DNA of 57,982 bases from Oxalobacteraceae bacterium UBA6018 (GTDB taxonomy: Bacteria; Pseudomonadota; Gammaproteobacteria; Burkholderiales; Burkholderiaceae_D), in the NCBI GenBank assembly GCA_002428015.1, contig DIZW01000012.1, positions 16,821-74,802 of the forward strand, written 5' to 3'. This document shows positions 1-8,424 of the stretch, piece by piece; within the stretch, counting starts at the first letter, position 1, and every line of letters starts with the position of its first letter. The notes under the pieces are model-generated. The model was not told the DNA's origin, ran no database searches, and was given only the letters and a program-made list of their open reading frames with translations. Both the position numbers and the translations under genes were made by a program.

Positions 1-289
1 GAATAACATCGCGTATGCATATTGCAAGAAACCTGTCCTGCGGGCAGCGATGTTTAGCGCCTTTCGCGCAAGTCGGCGAGCGTTTCGGCGTACGCCTTGC
101 GCGGGCCCGAGCGGCGAGCTATAACCGCAAGGACTATGAGTTGCGGAAAGATTCATAGCGCTGAGGCGTGGCACGGTACGCGCGCTGTTTCCGAACGCTG
201 CGACAACGGGTATTGTATGGTTCGGTAATGACGTCAATCCGACCGGCCCGGGCGCCGCCCGTCCGTTCGACACAAGATTTAAGGAATTT
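1..289. other. Upstream region of galTK, no gene recognised
   Basis: No convincing coding frame is seen here. The minus-strand open frame entering this region is the antisense shadow of galT. A Shine-Dalgarno-like AAGGA lies just before the galT ATG. No clear repressor palindrome was found, so control of the gal genes cannot be read from this stretch. Confidence 0.5.
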
Positions 290-1339
290 ATGTTCAACCC
301 CACCGATCACTCGCACCGCCGGCGCAATCCGCTCACCGGTGAATGGGTGCTGGTATCGCCGCACCGTGCCAAGCGCCCGTGGCAAGGCCAGCAGGAAGCA
401 GTCGACAACACGCCGCGGCCCGCGCACGATCCCTCGTGCTACCTGTGCGCCGGCAACACCCGCATCAATGGCGAAAAGAATCCGCCCTACGAGGCCACCT
501 TCGTCTTCGAAAACGACTTCGCCGCACTGATGCCCGACACGCCGGACGCGGAAACCGGCGACGACCCGCTGTTTCGCAACATGAGCGCGCGCGGCACCAG
601 CCGCGTGATCTGCTTTTCGCCGGACCATAGCAAGTCGCTGCCGCAGCTGAGCCTGCCCGCGATCGAGCAGGTGATCGCCACCTGGGTCGACCAGTCCGCC
701 GAGCTCGGCGCGACCTACCGCTGGGTCCAGGTGTTCGAGAACAAGGGCGCCGTGATGGGCTGCTCCAATCCCCATCCGCACGGACAGATCTGGGCCACCA
801 GCTTCCTGCCCGACGAAGCCGAGAAGGAAGACCTGCGCCAGAAGGCCTACTACCGCGAGCACGGGCGCCCCATGCTGCTCGACTACGCCGAGCGCGAGGC
901 GGCCTCGGGCGAGCGCACGGTGGTGCAGACCGCGCACTGGATCGCCGTGGTGCCCTACTGGGCCACCTGGCCGTTCGAGACCTTACTGATGCCGCGCTTC
1001 GCGGTGCAGCGCCTGACCGGCTTGAACGCCGAGCAGCGTGCCGACCTGGCCGTGGCCCTGCAAAAGCTCACCGCGCGCTACGACAACCTGTTCCAGGTGT
1101 CGTTTCCGTATTCGATGGGCTGGCACGGCGCACCCTTCGACGACAGCGACAGCGCGCCCTGGCAGCTGCATGCCCACTTCTATCCACCGCTGCTGCGCTC
1201 GGCCTCGGTGCGCAAGTTCATGGTCGGCTTCGAGATGCTGGCCGAAGCCCAGCGCGACCTGACCGCCGAGCAGGCGGCCGAGAAACTGCGTGCCGTCAGC
1301 GACGTGCACTACCTTAACCAGAGCGTGACCGAACGATGA
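290..1339 (+). CDS. galT: Galactose-1-phosphate uridylyltransferase
   Basis: GalT swaps UMP between UDP-glucose and galactose-1-phosphate in the cytoplasmic Leloir pathway. The 349-residue protein has the family's usual length. The active-site HPH motif, with the nucleophilic histidine that is uridylylated, sits in SNPHPHGQIW (residues 159-168). A CYLC pair at residues 50-53 matches the structural metal site of bacterial GalT. The N-terminal HRRRNPLTGEWVLVSPHR is typical of the family. The ATG at 290 is preceded by AAGGA. The stop overlaps the galK start by 4 bp, so the two genes are probably co-transcribed and translationally coupled. No galE or galM lies in the window. Confidence 0.96.
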   Translation: MFNPTDHSHRRRNPLTGEWVLVSPHRAKRPWQGQQEAVDNTPRPAHDPSCYLCAGNTRINGEKNPPYEATFVFENDFAALMPDTPDAETGDDPLFRNMSARGTSRVICFSPDHSKSLPQLSLPAIEQVIATWVDQSAELGATYRWVQVFENKGAVMGCSNPHPHGQIWATSFLPDEAEKEDLRQKAYYREHGRPMLLDYAEREAASGERTVVQTAHWIAVVPYWATWPFETLLMPRFAVQRLTGLNAEQRADLAVALQKLTARYDNLFQVSFPYSMGWHGAPFDDSDSAPWQLHAHFYPPLLRSASVRKFMVGFEMLAEAQRDLTAEQAAEKLRAVSDVHYLNQSVTER

Positions 1340-2499
1340 ACCATCCCCTGATTTCCAAGACCTGCGACGTGTTCACCGAGCGTTTCGGCTACGCCCCGAC
1401 CATCACGGTGCAGGCGCCGGGCCGGGTCAACCTGATCGGCGAACACACCGACTACAACGACGGCCTGGTGCTGCCATGCGCGATCGACTACCGCACCGTG
1501 ATCTCGGCGCGACCCCGTGCCGACCGGCTGGTGCGCGTGATCGCCGCCGACTACGGCGACGCGCTCGATGAATATTCGCTGGACGCGCCGATCACGCCGC
1601 GCGCCGACATGCAGTGGGCGAACTACGTGCGCGGCGTGGTCAAGGAACTGCTCGAACTGGGCCTGCCGATGGTCGGCATGGACATGGCCATCGCCGGCGA
1701 CGTGCCGCAAGGGGCGGGTCTGTCGTCCTCGGCCTCGCTGGAGGTGGCGGTGTGCCGCCTGTTCGCCACCCAGCCCGGCTTCGAAGGCCTGTCGCTGACC
1801 AAGATGGCCCTGATCGCCCAGCGGGCCGAGAACGAATTCGTCGGCTGCAAGTGCGGCAACATGGACCAGATCATCTCGGCCAACGGCGTGGCCGGCCACG
1901 CGCTGCTGATCGACTGCCGCTCGCTGGAGACCCAGGCCACGCCGATCCCGGACGACGCCGCCATCGTCATCATCAACTCCCAGGTGCGGCGCGGGCTGGT
2001 CGAAAGCGCGTACAACAAACGCCGCGAGCAATGCGAGGCGGCCGCGCGCCACTTCGGCGTGCCCGCGCTGCGCGACGTCGACGCGGCCATGCTCGAGGCC
2101 AAAGGCGGCGGGCTCGATCCGGAAGTGTTCCGGCGCGCGCGCCACGTCGTCACCGAGGACGAGCGCGTGCTGCGCGCGGTCGAGGCGCTCGCCGCCGGCG
2201 ACCTGGTGCGCATGGGCGAACTGATGGAAGCGTCGCACGCGTCGATGCGCGACGACTTCGAGATCACCGTGCCGCCGATCGACCAGCTGGTCGACATCGT
2301 CAAGCAGGTGATCGGCGCCGAGGGCGGAGTGCGCATGACCGGCGGCGGCTTCGGCGGCTGCGTGGTGGCTCTCGTGCCGCGCGCCCGCGTGGACGCGGTG
2401 CGCGCCGCTATCGCGCAGCAGTACCGCAGCCCGGCGGGTGATCCGGCCATCGTCTACGTCTGCACCGCCGCGGCGGGCGCGAGCGAAGTCTTGCAGTAA
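1336..2499 (+). CDS. galK: Galactokinase
   Basis: GalK phosphorylates galactose at C1 with ATP and supplies the substrate of the preceding GalT. The 387-residue protein has the galactokinase signature GRVNLIGEHTDYND (residues 29-42). It also has the GHMP-kinase ATP-binding loop PQGAGLSSSAS and the C-terminal GGGFGG motif. The ATG overlaps the galT stop (ATGA arrangement). A strong GC-rich hairpin follows 9 bp after the stop codon. Length and motif order are complete, with no sign of decay. Confidence 0.96.
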   Translation: MNHPLISKTCDVFTERFGYAPTITVQAPGRVNLIGEHTDYNDGLVLPCAIDYRTVISARPRADRLVRVIAADYGDALDEYSLDAPITPRADMQWANYVRGVVKELLELGLPMVGMDMAIAGDVPQGAGLSSSASLEVAVCRLFATQPGFEGLSLTKMALIAQRAENEFVGCKCGNMDQIISANGVAGHALLIDCRSLETQATPIPDDAAIVIINSQVRRGLVESAYNKRREQCEAAARHFGVPALRDVDAAMLEAKGGGLDPEVFRRARHVVTEDERVLRAVEALAAGDLVRMGELMEASHASMRDDFEITVPPIDQLVDIVKQVIGAEGGVRMTGGGFGGCVVALVPRARVDAVRAAIAQQYRSPAGDPAIVYVCTAAAGASEVLQ

Positions 2500-2507
2500 G
2501 CCATCCG

Positions 2508-2536
2508 GCGCGGCGGCCCTGTGCGCGCCGCCGCGC
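2508..2536 (+). terminator. GC-rich hairpin after galK
   Basis: GCGCGGCGGC (2508-2517) and GCCGCCGCGC (2527-2536) form a perfect 10-bp stem with a 9-nt loop just after the galK stop. There is no following T-run, so it could be a Rho-assisted terminator or an mRNA-stabilising 3' hairpin rather than a classical intrinsic terminator. Confidence 0.45.
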
Positions 2537-2654
2537 TGCCACCAGCTCACCGGTGGAGGCGACCTTGAACGCGCCGGCTACCCACCGCCAGCTCGTCCGT
2601 TGAATGAACGCAAGCTGCCGAGCGCGGTGGCGACATTGGAACACCAACCTGCCG

Positions 2655-3051
2655 GGGGTCGGAGGCGACATTTGGACACAAGCTCGTCCGTTAAACGCAT
2701 AAACGAAGCGACCTTGTTCGTTCGCGTGACTTCACTATTTTGCCAAGTCTGAATTGCTAATCGGTTTTCTGCGGGCCCGCCGCATGGCGATTCTGTCGGC
2801 GGCAATTACGGGGTCGATATCAGCGTACCTAATTTTCCAGCGGCGGCTCAGCTCACGTCCGAATCTCGCCTCCGAGCGACTTGGATTTGATTAGTCGGTG
2901 CAAGCAATTACGGCATCGATCTTTCTGGCGCAGTCGACATTTCGTCGGTGTGATTTCGATGCTCTGCAGAGATTGGTGCAATATCTGCGGGCTTACTTGG
3001 GTAACTGGATGAACATGGCTCAACTTGTGTCCAAATGTCGCCTCCGACCCC
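2655..3051. repeat. 397-bp element with perfect 28-bp terminal inverted repeats (MITE-like)
   Basis: The left end (2655-2682, starting GGGGTCGGAGGCGACATT) and the right end (3024-3051, ending GTCGCCTCCGACCCC) are perfect 28-bp inverted complements. The interior has no transposase or other gene. No clear target-site duplication is visible at the immediate flanks. The terminal motif recurs at 3221-3250 and 3371-3400, and again about 50 kb away near 54 kb. This makes it a dispersed family rather than a chance palindrome. A non-autonomous mobile element is the simplest reading, but mobility is an inference. Confidence 0.6.
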
Positions 3052-3400
3052 GCGTCACACGGCCCCGTCACGTTTTATAACTACCTTCACATATCGATCT
3101 TTCAGTCGCGATCGACATTGCGCGTCAAGCTGATTGTCCGCGCCGTGTTGAGCAGCGATTGATACGATATCTGGGAATGATCAACCCAGCTGGACATACT
3201 GGGCGGCCCGGTTTTGCTCAGCTCGTGTCCGAATGTCGCCTCCGACCCCGTTGCCTGTTTCGACCGGATTTCGTCAAGCTGATTATTTGCGCAGTGTTTG
3301 GCAGCGATTGATACGATATCTGCGGGATTATTATCCCAACTGGACATACTCGGCGGTCCGCTCTGCTCAGCACGTGTCTGAATGTCGCCTCCGACCCCGT
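2927..3400 (+). repeat. Three imperfect tandem repeat units ending in the CCTCCGACCCC motif
   Basis: Three related stretches (about 2927-3052, 3108-3250 and 3274-3400) share a blurred interior. CAGCGATTGATACGATATCT is common to the second and third units, and an ATCGATCTTTC..TCGACATT segment is common to the first and the region before the second. Each unit ends with GTGTCCRAATGTCGCCTCC or a near variant followed by GACCCCG. The first unit is also the right end of the 397-bp element. Similarity decays into 3420-3470. Confidence 0.65.
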
Positions 3401-3582
3401 CGCTTGTTTTCGATGCGGAGTTGATGCCAGCGATCGATATGATATCTATGGCGTCATCAGGTATAGCAGGCGGCAGCTGTGGCGCTGCTGACAAAAACTG
3501 GCAGCGGCGAGGCGCATGCTGGAGGCACTGGCGGCGCGGGTAACGCGTCGCATCTTCCCCCATCGTCATTAGGAGAAACGCC

Positions 3583-4092
3583 ATGTCCGACCCTGCCTTC
3601 CTCGCACCGCGCAACTGGATCGCCGTCGCATCGGCCGAACACGTCCGGCGTGGACGCGACGGCGGCTTCATGCAGGTATGCCACGGCAAGGCGGCACCCT
3701 TGCGCCGCCTGCGTCCGGGCGACCGGGTGGTCTACTATTCGCCTACCGAGCAGTTCCAGGGCAAGGACAAGCTGCGCGCTTTCGTCGCCATCGGTAGCCT
3801 GGCGCACGGCGCGCCGTACCAGGTGGACATGGGCGGCGGTTTCTGCCCGTACCGGCGCGACGTGCGCTGGGCGCGCGCCAAGGAGACGCCGATCACGCCC
3901 ATGCTGGGCGACCTGGAATTTTCGGCCGATAACCGCAACTGGGGCTACCAGCTGCGCTTCGGCCTGTTCGAAATCTCCGCGCATGACATGGCGCTCATCG
4001 CCGCTGCCATGGGCGCCGATCTCGCCCAACAGGACGCCGCCGCGCGCGAAGTGCAAATAAACGGTTGCATTTCCTTCGCGCCCGCAGGATAA
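3583..4092 (+). CDS. EVE domain-containing protein (UPF0310 type)
   Basis: A 169-residue protein with the hallmarks of an EVE domain, a PUA-like fold that in other proteins reads modified bases. It begins with RNWIAVASAEHV, followed by GFMQVCHGKAAPLRRLRPGDRVVYYSP and a later aromatic-rich C-terminal half. This set is typical of stand-alone EVE proteins. AGGAG sits 7 nt before the ATG. It follows the repeat array and precedes the SRPBCC/ArsR pair on the same strand with a 45-bp gap. No restriction, methylase or other defence gene is adjacent, so a role in modified-nucleic-acid recognition is only a family-level guess. Confidence 0.85.
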   Translation: MSDPAFLAPRNWIAVASAEHVRRGRDGGFMQVCHGKAAPLRRLRPGDRVVYYSPTEQFQGKDKLRAFVAIGSLAHGAPYQVDMGGGFCPYRRDVRWARAKETPITPMLGDLEFSADNRNWGYQLRFGLFEISAHDMALIAAAMGADLAQQDAAAREVQINGCISFAPAG

Positions 4093-4137
4093 TTAATGCG
4101 CAACCTTGGAGTTGCTAATCAATTTTGCGAGGCGATC

Positions 4138-4620
4138 ATGAACATGGAAACCACACAAGAAGTCCCTACCTCTGACAGCATCGAGCGCAGCATCCACATC
4201 CGTGCGCCGCGCGCGCGGGTCTGGCAAGCGCTGTCGGTGGCCGAGGAACACGGTAAATGGTTCGGCGCGAACCTGGCGGGGCAGGTATTCGCCCCGGGCC
4301 AGCGCGTCCTGGGCCAGCTGACCATTTGCGGCCACGAGGACGTGATGTTCGACGTCACCGTCGAGCGGATGGAGCCCGAGCGGCTGCTGTCGTACCGCTG
4401 GCATCCGTATGCGATCGAGCCGGGCGTGGACTATTCGGCCGAGCCGCGTACGGTGGTGACGTTCACCTTGGCCGACGCCGACGGCGGTACCTTGCTGACG
4501 GTCGTCGAGAGCGGCTTCGACCAGCTGCCTCCGGAGCGGCGCGTCGCGGCCTGGCGCATGAACGCGCGCGGCTGGGAGGCGCAGCTCAAGTGTGTCGAGC
4601 GCTATGTCGTCGCGCAGTGA
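4138..4620 (+). CDS. SRPBCC/AHSA1-family protein
   Basis: A 160-residue protein of the START-like SRPBCC superfamily (AHSA1 branch). The start is IERSIHIRAPRARVWQALS, the middle has GKWFGANL, and the end has the usual SGFDQLPPERR..A...N..GWE pattern. Such proteins have a hydrophobic ligand cavity, but their ligands are mostly unknown. The start at 4138 is chosen because GCGAGG lies just upstream; another ATG follows two codons later. The downstream ArsR-family gene overlaps it by 29 bp. This pairing of an AHSA1 protein with an ArsR regulator is common in bacteria and suggests a small autoregulated unit. Confidence 0.85.
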   Translation: MNMETTQEVPTSDSIERSIHIRAPRARVWQALSVAEEHGKWFGANLAGQVFAPGQRVLGQLTICGHEDVMFDVTVERMEPERLLSYRWHPYAIEPGVDYSAEPRTVVTFTLADADGGTLLTVVESGFDQLPPERRVAAWRMNARGWEAQLKCVERYVVAQ

Positions 4621-4960
4621 CGCCGCGCCGCCGGCCGGCGGACGCGACCTGGCCTCGGTCTTTTTCGCGCTCGGCGACAAAACCCGCCTGCAGCTGGTGG
4701 CGGTGCTGTGCGCCGGCGGCATGTTCTCGATCGCCCAGCTCACGGCCAACACCGCGCTGACGCGGCAGGCGGTCACCAAGCATCTGCGCCTGCTGGCCGA
4801 CGCGGGCGTGGTGGACGACGTGAAGGTCGGGCGCGAACGCCTATGGCAGTTCAACCCCTCGGCGATCGACGAGGCGCGGCGCTCGCTGGAGATCATCGGC
4901 GGCCAGTGGGAGCAAGCCCTGGGCCGGTTGAAGGCCTCGCTGGAATGGGATGGCGCTTGA
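4592..4960 (+). CDS. ArsR-family winged-helix regulator
   Basis: A 122-residue regulator. It has an ArsR-type winged helix: LASVFFALGDKTRLQLVAVL, then a recognition segment TRQAVTKHLRLLADAGVV and the wing region VKVGRERLWQFNP. No CxC metal-binding motif is seen, so it belongs to the non-metal subgroup that usually accompanies SRPBCC proteins. The frame opens with GTG at 4592 and has an ATG at 4604. A GGGAGG at 4574-4579 mildly favours the GTG, but the start is uncertain. It overlaps the SRPBCC gene and probably controls it. Confidence 0.85.
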   Translation: MSSAMSSRSDAAPPAGGRDLASVFFALGDKTRLQLVAVLCAGGMFSIAQLTANTALTRQAVTKHLRLLADAGVVDDVKVGRERLWQFNPSAIDEARRSLEIIGGQWEQALGRLKASLEWDGA

Positions 4961-5058
4961 GTTGGCAGCAGTGACGGGGAGGGGACAATTGTCGCGGGCA
5001 GTCGGGCTTGCGTGCTTCCCTTACAATGGCGCGTCACCCATCACGCCTGCGAGAGATC

Positions 5059-6666
5059 ATGCCTTTTACCCGTCAATACAGCGTCGCTTCCTTGTTAGCA
5101 TGTGCGGCGGCCGGTGTGGCCGCCGCTGTCAACCCCGCCGGCGCCGCGTCCGCTGTCCAGACCCGCTGGGGCGCGGTTGCCGAGCCGGTCTTGCCGGCCA
5201 CGCTGTGCGCCACGCTGAGCGCGACGCTGGTGCTGGAGCATGGCTCAGTCGATGCACTCGATACCGACCCGGCCCGTTCGGGGCCGGACACCGCGCGCAT
5301 CCAGCACGCGATCGACGCTTGCCCGTCCGGCGCGGCGGTCAAGCTGGTGGCCGGTGCGGGCGGCGCCAGCGGCTTTCTGAGCGGGCCGCTGCGCTTGAAG
5401 TCGGGCGTGACGCTGTGGGTCGACCGCGGCGTGACCCTGTTCGCCTCGCGTAATCCGGCCGACTACGACAACGGCCCTGGCCTGTGCGGCACGGCCATCA
5501 AGAAGAACCTCCGCTCCTGTAATCCCTTCATCCTGGCCGAGCACACCAGCGACAGCGGCATCGTCGGCGACGGCGTCATCGACGCGCGCGGCGGCAGCCT
5601 GCTCACCAGCGGGCCGAACGCGGGCAAACGCAGCTGGTGGGACGTGGCCTACCAGAACAAGAGCGCTGGCCTGAGCCAGCAGAATCCGCGCCTGCTGCAG
5701 GTGAACTTCGGCCAGCGCTTCACCTTGTACCGCATCAGCCTGGAGAATTCGCCGAACTTCCACGTCGTGACCGAGCAGGTCGAGGGCGTGACGGCGTGGG
5801 GCATCAAGATCCTGTCGCCAAGCCTGGTGTACACGCGCATGGGCTATGCCTGCCCCGCGCACAGCACGCCGGACCAGGTCACGCCGGCCACCTGCTTCAC
5901 GCCAGGCACGGTCAAGAACACCGACGGCTTCGACCCGGCCGATTCGAGCAAGGTGCTGCTGGCCCACGCGTTCATCAGCGTCGGTGACGACGACGTGGCC
6001 ATCAAGGCCGGGCACGGACCTGGCACCGATGGCCTGCACTTCGCGCAGAACCATTTTTATTATGGCCACGGCATGTCGCTGGGCAGCGAGACCAACGCCG
6101 GCGCCCACGATATCGTCGTGGAGGACCTGGCCATCGACGGGCATGACGACAGCAACAGCGTCGGACTGCGCATCAAGACCGACAGCACCCGCGGTGGCGC
6201 GATCAGGACGGTGCACTACAACCGCGTCTGCATGCGCAACGTGCGCTTTCCGCTGGTGTTCGACGCCTATTACAGCGCCCACCCCGGCAAGCTCTATCCG
6301 AGCTATGCCGACATCGTCATCAAGGACCTGCATGCCCTGGGCAGCGCGGCCTACGGCGGCGGCGTCGTGACCTTCGCCGGCTACATGGATGCCGCGCGCA
6401 CCAACGCCATCGATATCACGCTCGACAACGTGGTGTTCGATGGCGTGCAGCCGGCCTTCGCGCGCGGACGCAACGGCGCGCCCGCGCAGACGCCTGCGGC
6501 CACCCATTTCACGCTCGGACCGGGGCCGGTCAGTTTCGCCGGCGCGCTGGCGCCGTCCGCCGAGACGGGCGTGACGGTGTCGGGAAAGCCCGGCGCCGGC
6601 ACCCCGCTCGATTGCTCGTCGGCGTTCGTGCCGATGCAATCGGTGATGCCGGAGGCGCCGATCTGA
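5059..6666 (+). CDS. Secreted GH28 polygalacturonase
   Basis: A 535-residue exported glycoside hydrolase family 28 enzyme, expected to hydrolyse alpha-1,4-galacturonan (pectin backbone). All four family motifs are present in order: NTDGFDP, GDDDVAIK, GHGMSLGSE and RIKTD. Together they supply the three catalytic aspartates, the histidine and the substrate-binding Arg/Lys. The start at 5059 gives a signal peptide (MPFTRQYSVASLLACAAAG, then an AGAASA cleavage region). An upstream in-frame ATG would put about 17 residues ahead of the signal peptide. The gene stands alone. The PL4-type lyase at 13313 and galTK at 290 fit a pectin-use theme. Confidence 0.92.
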   Translation: MPFTRQYSVASLLACAAAGVAAAVNPAGAASAVQTRWGAVAEPVLPATLCATLSATLVLEHGSVDALDTDPARSGPDTARIQHAIDACPSGAAVKLVAGAGGASGFLSGPLRLKSGVTLWVDRGVTLFASRNPADYDNGPGLCGTAIKKNLRSCNPFILAEHTSDSGIVGDGVIDARGGSLLTSGPNAGKRSWWDVAYQNKSAGLSQQNPRLLQVNFGQRFTLYRISLENSPNFHVVTEQVEGVTAWGIKILSPSLVYTRMGYACPAHSTPDQVTPATCFTPGTVKNTDGFDPADSSKVLLAHAFISVGDDDVAIKAGHGPGTDGLHFAQNHFYYGHGMSLGSETNAGAHDIVVEDLAIDGHDDSNSVGLRIKTDSTRGGAIRTVHYNRVCMRNVRFPLVFDAYYSAHPGKLYPSYADIVIKDLHALGSAAYGGGVVTFAGYMDAARTNAIDITLDNVVFDGVQPAFARGRNGAPAQTPAATHFTLGPGPVSFAGALAPSAETGVTVSGKPGAGTPLDCSSAFVPMQSVMPEAPI

Positions 6667-6851
6667 CAGCGTTAAGGCCCATCGGGAATGAGAGGTCAAG
6701 TGCTGAAATATTTTGAAACGATTCTGCGGTTGCAACAGGGCATTTGAAAAATGCGGCGTGCGCTATACTCGTTTGCTATGGTTGTCAGCTGTTACGTCAA
6801 TACGTGACATACTTTCTGGCAACGAATCCGCTTCGTTTTAGGTATCGCCCC
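6667..6851. promoter_or_regulatory. Intergenic region with near-palindrome TGTTACGT-N4-ACGTGACA
   Basis: At 6790-6809 an imperfect inverted repeat (TGT.ACGT....ACGT.ACA, one mismatched pair) lies about 43 bp before the start of the membrane-GNAT gene. It is shaped like a dimeric repressor site. A TATACT at about 6771 could be a -10 element. The regulator is unknown. Confidence 0.3.
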
Positions 6852-7799
6852 ATGCAGACTCCCAGCCGCCCGGCCTCCCGGTCCCTTTCCCGAACAGCTG
6901 CGATTTTTGTTGCCACGGCGCTGATCGAAATCGCGGTTTTCTTGTTCGACGACTTCAAGGGGCCGCTGATCTCGGCCGCCCCGTATTACTTCATTCCCAT
7001 CGGTATCGCGGTGTGGTACCTGAATCTCCCGCTGGCCGCGCTGTTCGTGGCCGCGTCGGCACTCGCGCGCGAGTACGTGTTCTCCCGCGCCTATCCGCAT
7101 AACTCCTGGCTGCCGTACGCCACCGACCTGGTCTCGAGCGGGCTGATTTTTTCGACCGTGGCGGCCCTGCTGGCCTGGCAGCGGCGTTCCCAGCGCTTGC
7201 TGGTCGAGCAGGCCAGGGAGCTCGAAGTCCGCGCCCAGCACGCCGAACACCAGCGTCAGGTGGAGTCCAGGATCCGCCGCGCCGTGCTCGAGGATGTGCC
7301 CGCGATCGTCGAGCTGGCCGTGTACGGCGCCTCAGACGGTGACTTGTCCAAGGAAGTGCTAGCCGCCGAGCGGCAACAAGCCTTGCAAGCCAGCTACAAT
7401 GAAAGCATCCTCAGCGGAATGGGGGAGCGTCCGACCTGGTCGGGAGGGAAGGCGCGCGTGCCGCTGGAGCTATGGGTGTACGAACTGGACGGGAAGATCG
7501 TCGGCTTCTTTATGATTCTTGGTCTTGATCAGCAAGCCGCAACCGCACGCGAGCTGCACGCCGTGGCGATCGACAAGGCCTACCGCGGCGCGGGCGTCGG
7601 CACCGCGATGGTCGACTTCTTTTGCTCGCATTATTATGGGCGGCGGCTCTACGCTGCCTGCATGCCCGGCTCGCGCATGCACGGCATGCTGCAGCATCGC
7701 GGCTTCTTCCACCACGCCGACGCGATGGAAGGCTATGTGATCGTCGAGCGCACCGCGCGGCCCCGGGAAAAAGGACTGCTAGCCAAGCAAGCGGCCTAG
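6852..7799 (+). CDS. Membrane-anchored GNAT-family acetyltransferase
   Basis: A 315-residue protein with two parts. Residues about 10-115 contain four hydrophobic segments (for example TAAIFVATALIEIAVFLF and LISAAPYYFIPIGIAVWYL), a likely sensor-like membrane anchor. A charged, probably helical linker (QARELEVRAQHAEHQRQVES) follows. Residues about 142-300 form a GNAT fold, with the acetyl-CoA loop in ELHAVAIDKAYRGAGVGTAMV. The N-terminal layout resembles membrane modules of sensor kinases more than a normal acetyltransferase. The start at 6852 gives the shortest N-terminus that keeps the membrane part. The stop overlaps the convergent DUF6328 gene by 4 bp. The substrate is unknown. Confidence 0.8.
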   Translation: MQTPSRPASRSLSRTAAIFVATALIEIAVFLFDDFKGPLISAAPYYFIPIGIAVWYLNLPLAALFVAASALAREYVFSRAYPHNSWLPYATDLVSSGLIFSTVAALLAWQRRSQRLLVEQARELEVRAQHAEHQRQVESRIRRAVLEDVPAIVELAVYGASDGDLSKEVLAAERQQALQASYNESILSGMGERPTWSGGKARVPLELWVYELDGKIVGFFMILGLDQQAATARELHAVAIDKAYRGAGVGTAMVDFFCSHYYGRRLYAACMPGSRMHGMLQHRGFFHHADAMEGYVIVERTARPREKGLLAKQAA

Positions 7800-8257
7800 C
7801 GCGCCTGCAGCCTGCGGTACAGGGGCAAGGCAAACCACAGGCTGGCGATGACGAGGGCGTTGGCGCAGCCGGCGATGACGCCGCTGGCGGCGCTGCCGGT
7901 GGCGGTGGCCACGACGATCGTCATTTCCAGCGCGAAGCTGGCCGCCAGCGGGAACATCGCCGCCGAGATGAATCGCGAGTAGCGCCTGACCAGCTCCTCG
8001 CTGAGCGTGGCGGGCTGCGCCAGGCGGTGGTAGGCGGTCGGCGCCATGATCAGGGCGATGGCCAGGGCATTCAAGCCCAGGGCGCCCAGGTGCGTCCAGA
8101 CCGCGGCCTGCGGCAGTTCGGCGAAGCGGCTGTTGAAAGTGGCGATGGTCTGGAAGCCGAACAGCGCTTGTATGCCGGGCAGGACCATGCGCGCCTCGCT
8201 CTGCGAGTGGGCCAACTGGTCTTTCAGCGCTACGTGTTGCGTGCTGGGTTCGCTCAT
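7796..8257 (-). CDS. DUF6328 family membrane protein
   Basis: A 153-residue membrane protein. The central LPGIQALFGFQTIATFNSRF followed by a hydrophobic hairpin and LIMAPTAYHRL matches the DUF6328 family as I know it. About four membrane segments are visible: near residues 25-45, 57-75, 98-118 and 122-145. Function is unknown. The ATG at 8257 is preferred because the upstream extension to 8371 runs into the porin regulatory region and lacks family character. It is convergent with the GNAT gene and divergent from the Fur-box-preceded porin gene. Confidence 0.75.
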   Translation of the reverse strand: MSEPSTQHVALKDQLAHSQSEARMVLPGIQALFGFQTIATFNSRFAELPQAAVWTHLGALGLNALAIALIMAPTAYHRLAQPATLSEELVRRYSRFISAAMFPLAASFALEMTIVVATATGSAASGVIAGCANALVIASLWFALPLYRRLQAR

Positions 8258-8390
8258 CGTGCATTCTCGGTCATGGATGTCAACGGTGGCGGCGAAAGTG
8301 GTCGTTGATGCTGCAGTTTCCGGCACCGGCGGTGGCGCGTCGGTTCGGTGGCGTACATACCACAGGGGCATTGCCTTTTCTGTAAGTGCA

Positions 8391-8409
8391 AATTATAATC
8401 ATTCTCATT
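8391..8409. promoter_or_regulatory. Fur box upstream of the porin gene
   Basis: AATTATAATCATTCTCATT contains TATAATCATTCTC, which agrees with 11 of 13 positions of the GATAATCATTATC half of the Fur consensus. It lies 16 bp before the ATG of the porin gene and about 130 bp before the divergent DUF6328 start. It indicates iron-repressed expression of the porin and FMN-binding genes. Confidence 0.7.
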
Positions 8410-8424
8410 TACAGAAACCACCTG

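Larger units (their letters stand above)
2537..3582. other. Gene-free region carrying a repeat array
   Basis: About 1 kb without a credible gene between galK and the EVE-domain gene. Open frames on both strands here are short and internally repetitive because they run through the repeats listed separately. Base composition is lower in GC than the flanking genes. The last part (3401-3580) holds a degenerate half-copy of the repeat unit and the ribosome-binding site (AGGAG, 3571-3575) of the next gene. Confidence 0.6.

Noticed and set aside
134..937. 267-codon minus-strand open frame at the window start
   Set aside because: It mirrors galT and shows no recognised motif or ribosome-binding site.
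3102..3689. 195-codon minus-strand open frame through the repeat array
   Set aside because: Its internal repeats (such as SGPPSMSSW) come from the DNA repeat units; it overlaps the EVE gene start and has no domain.
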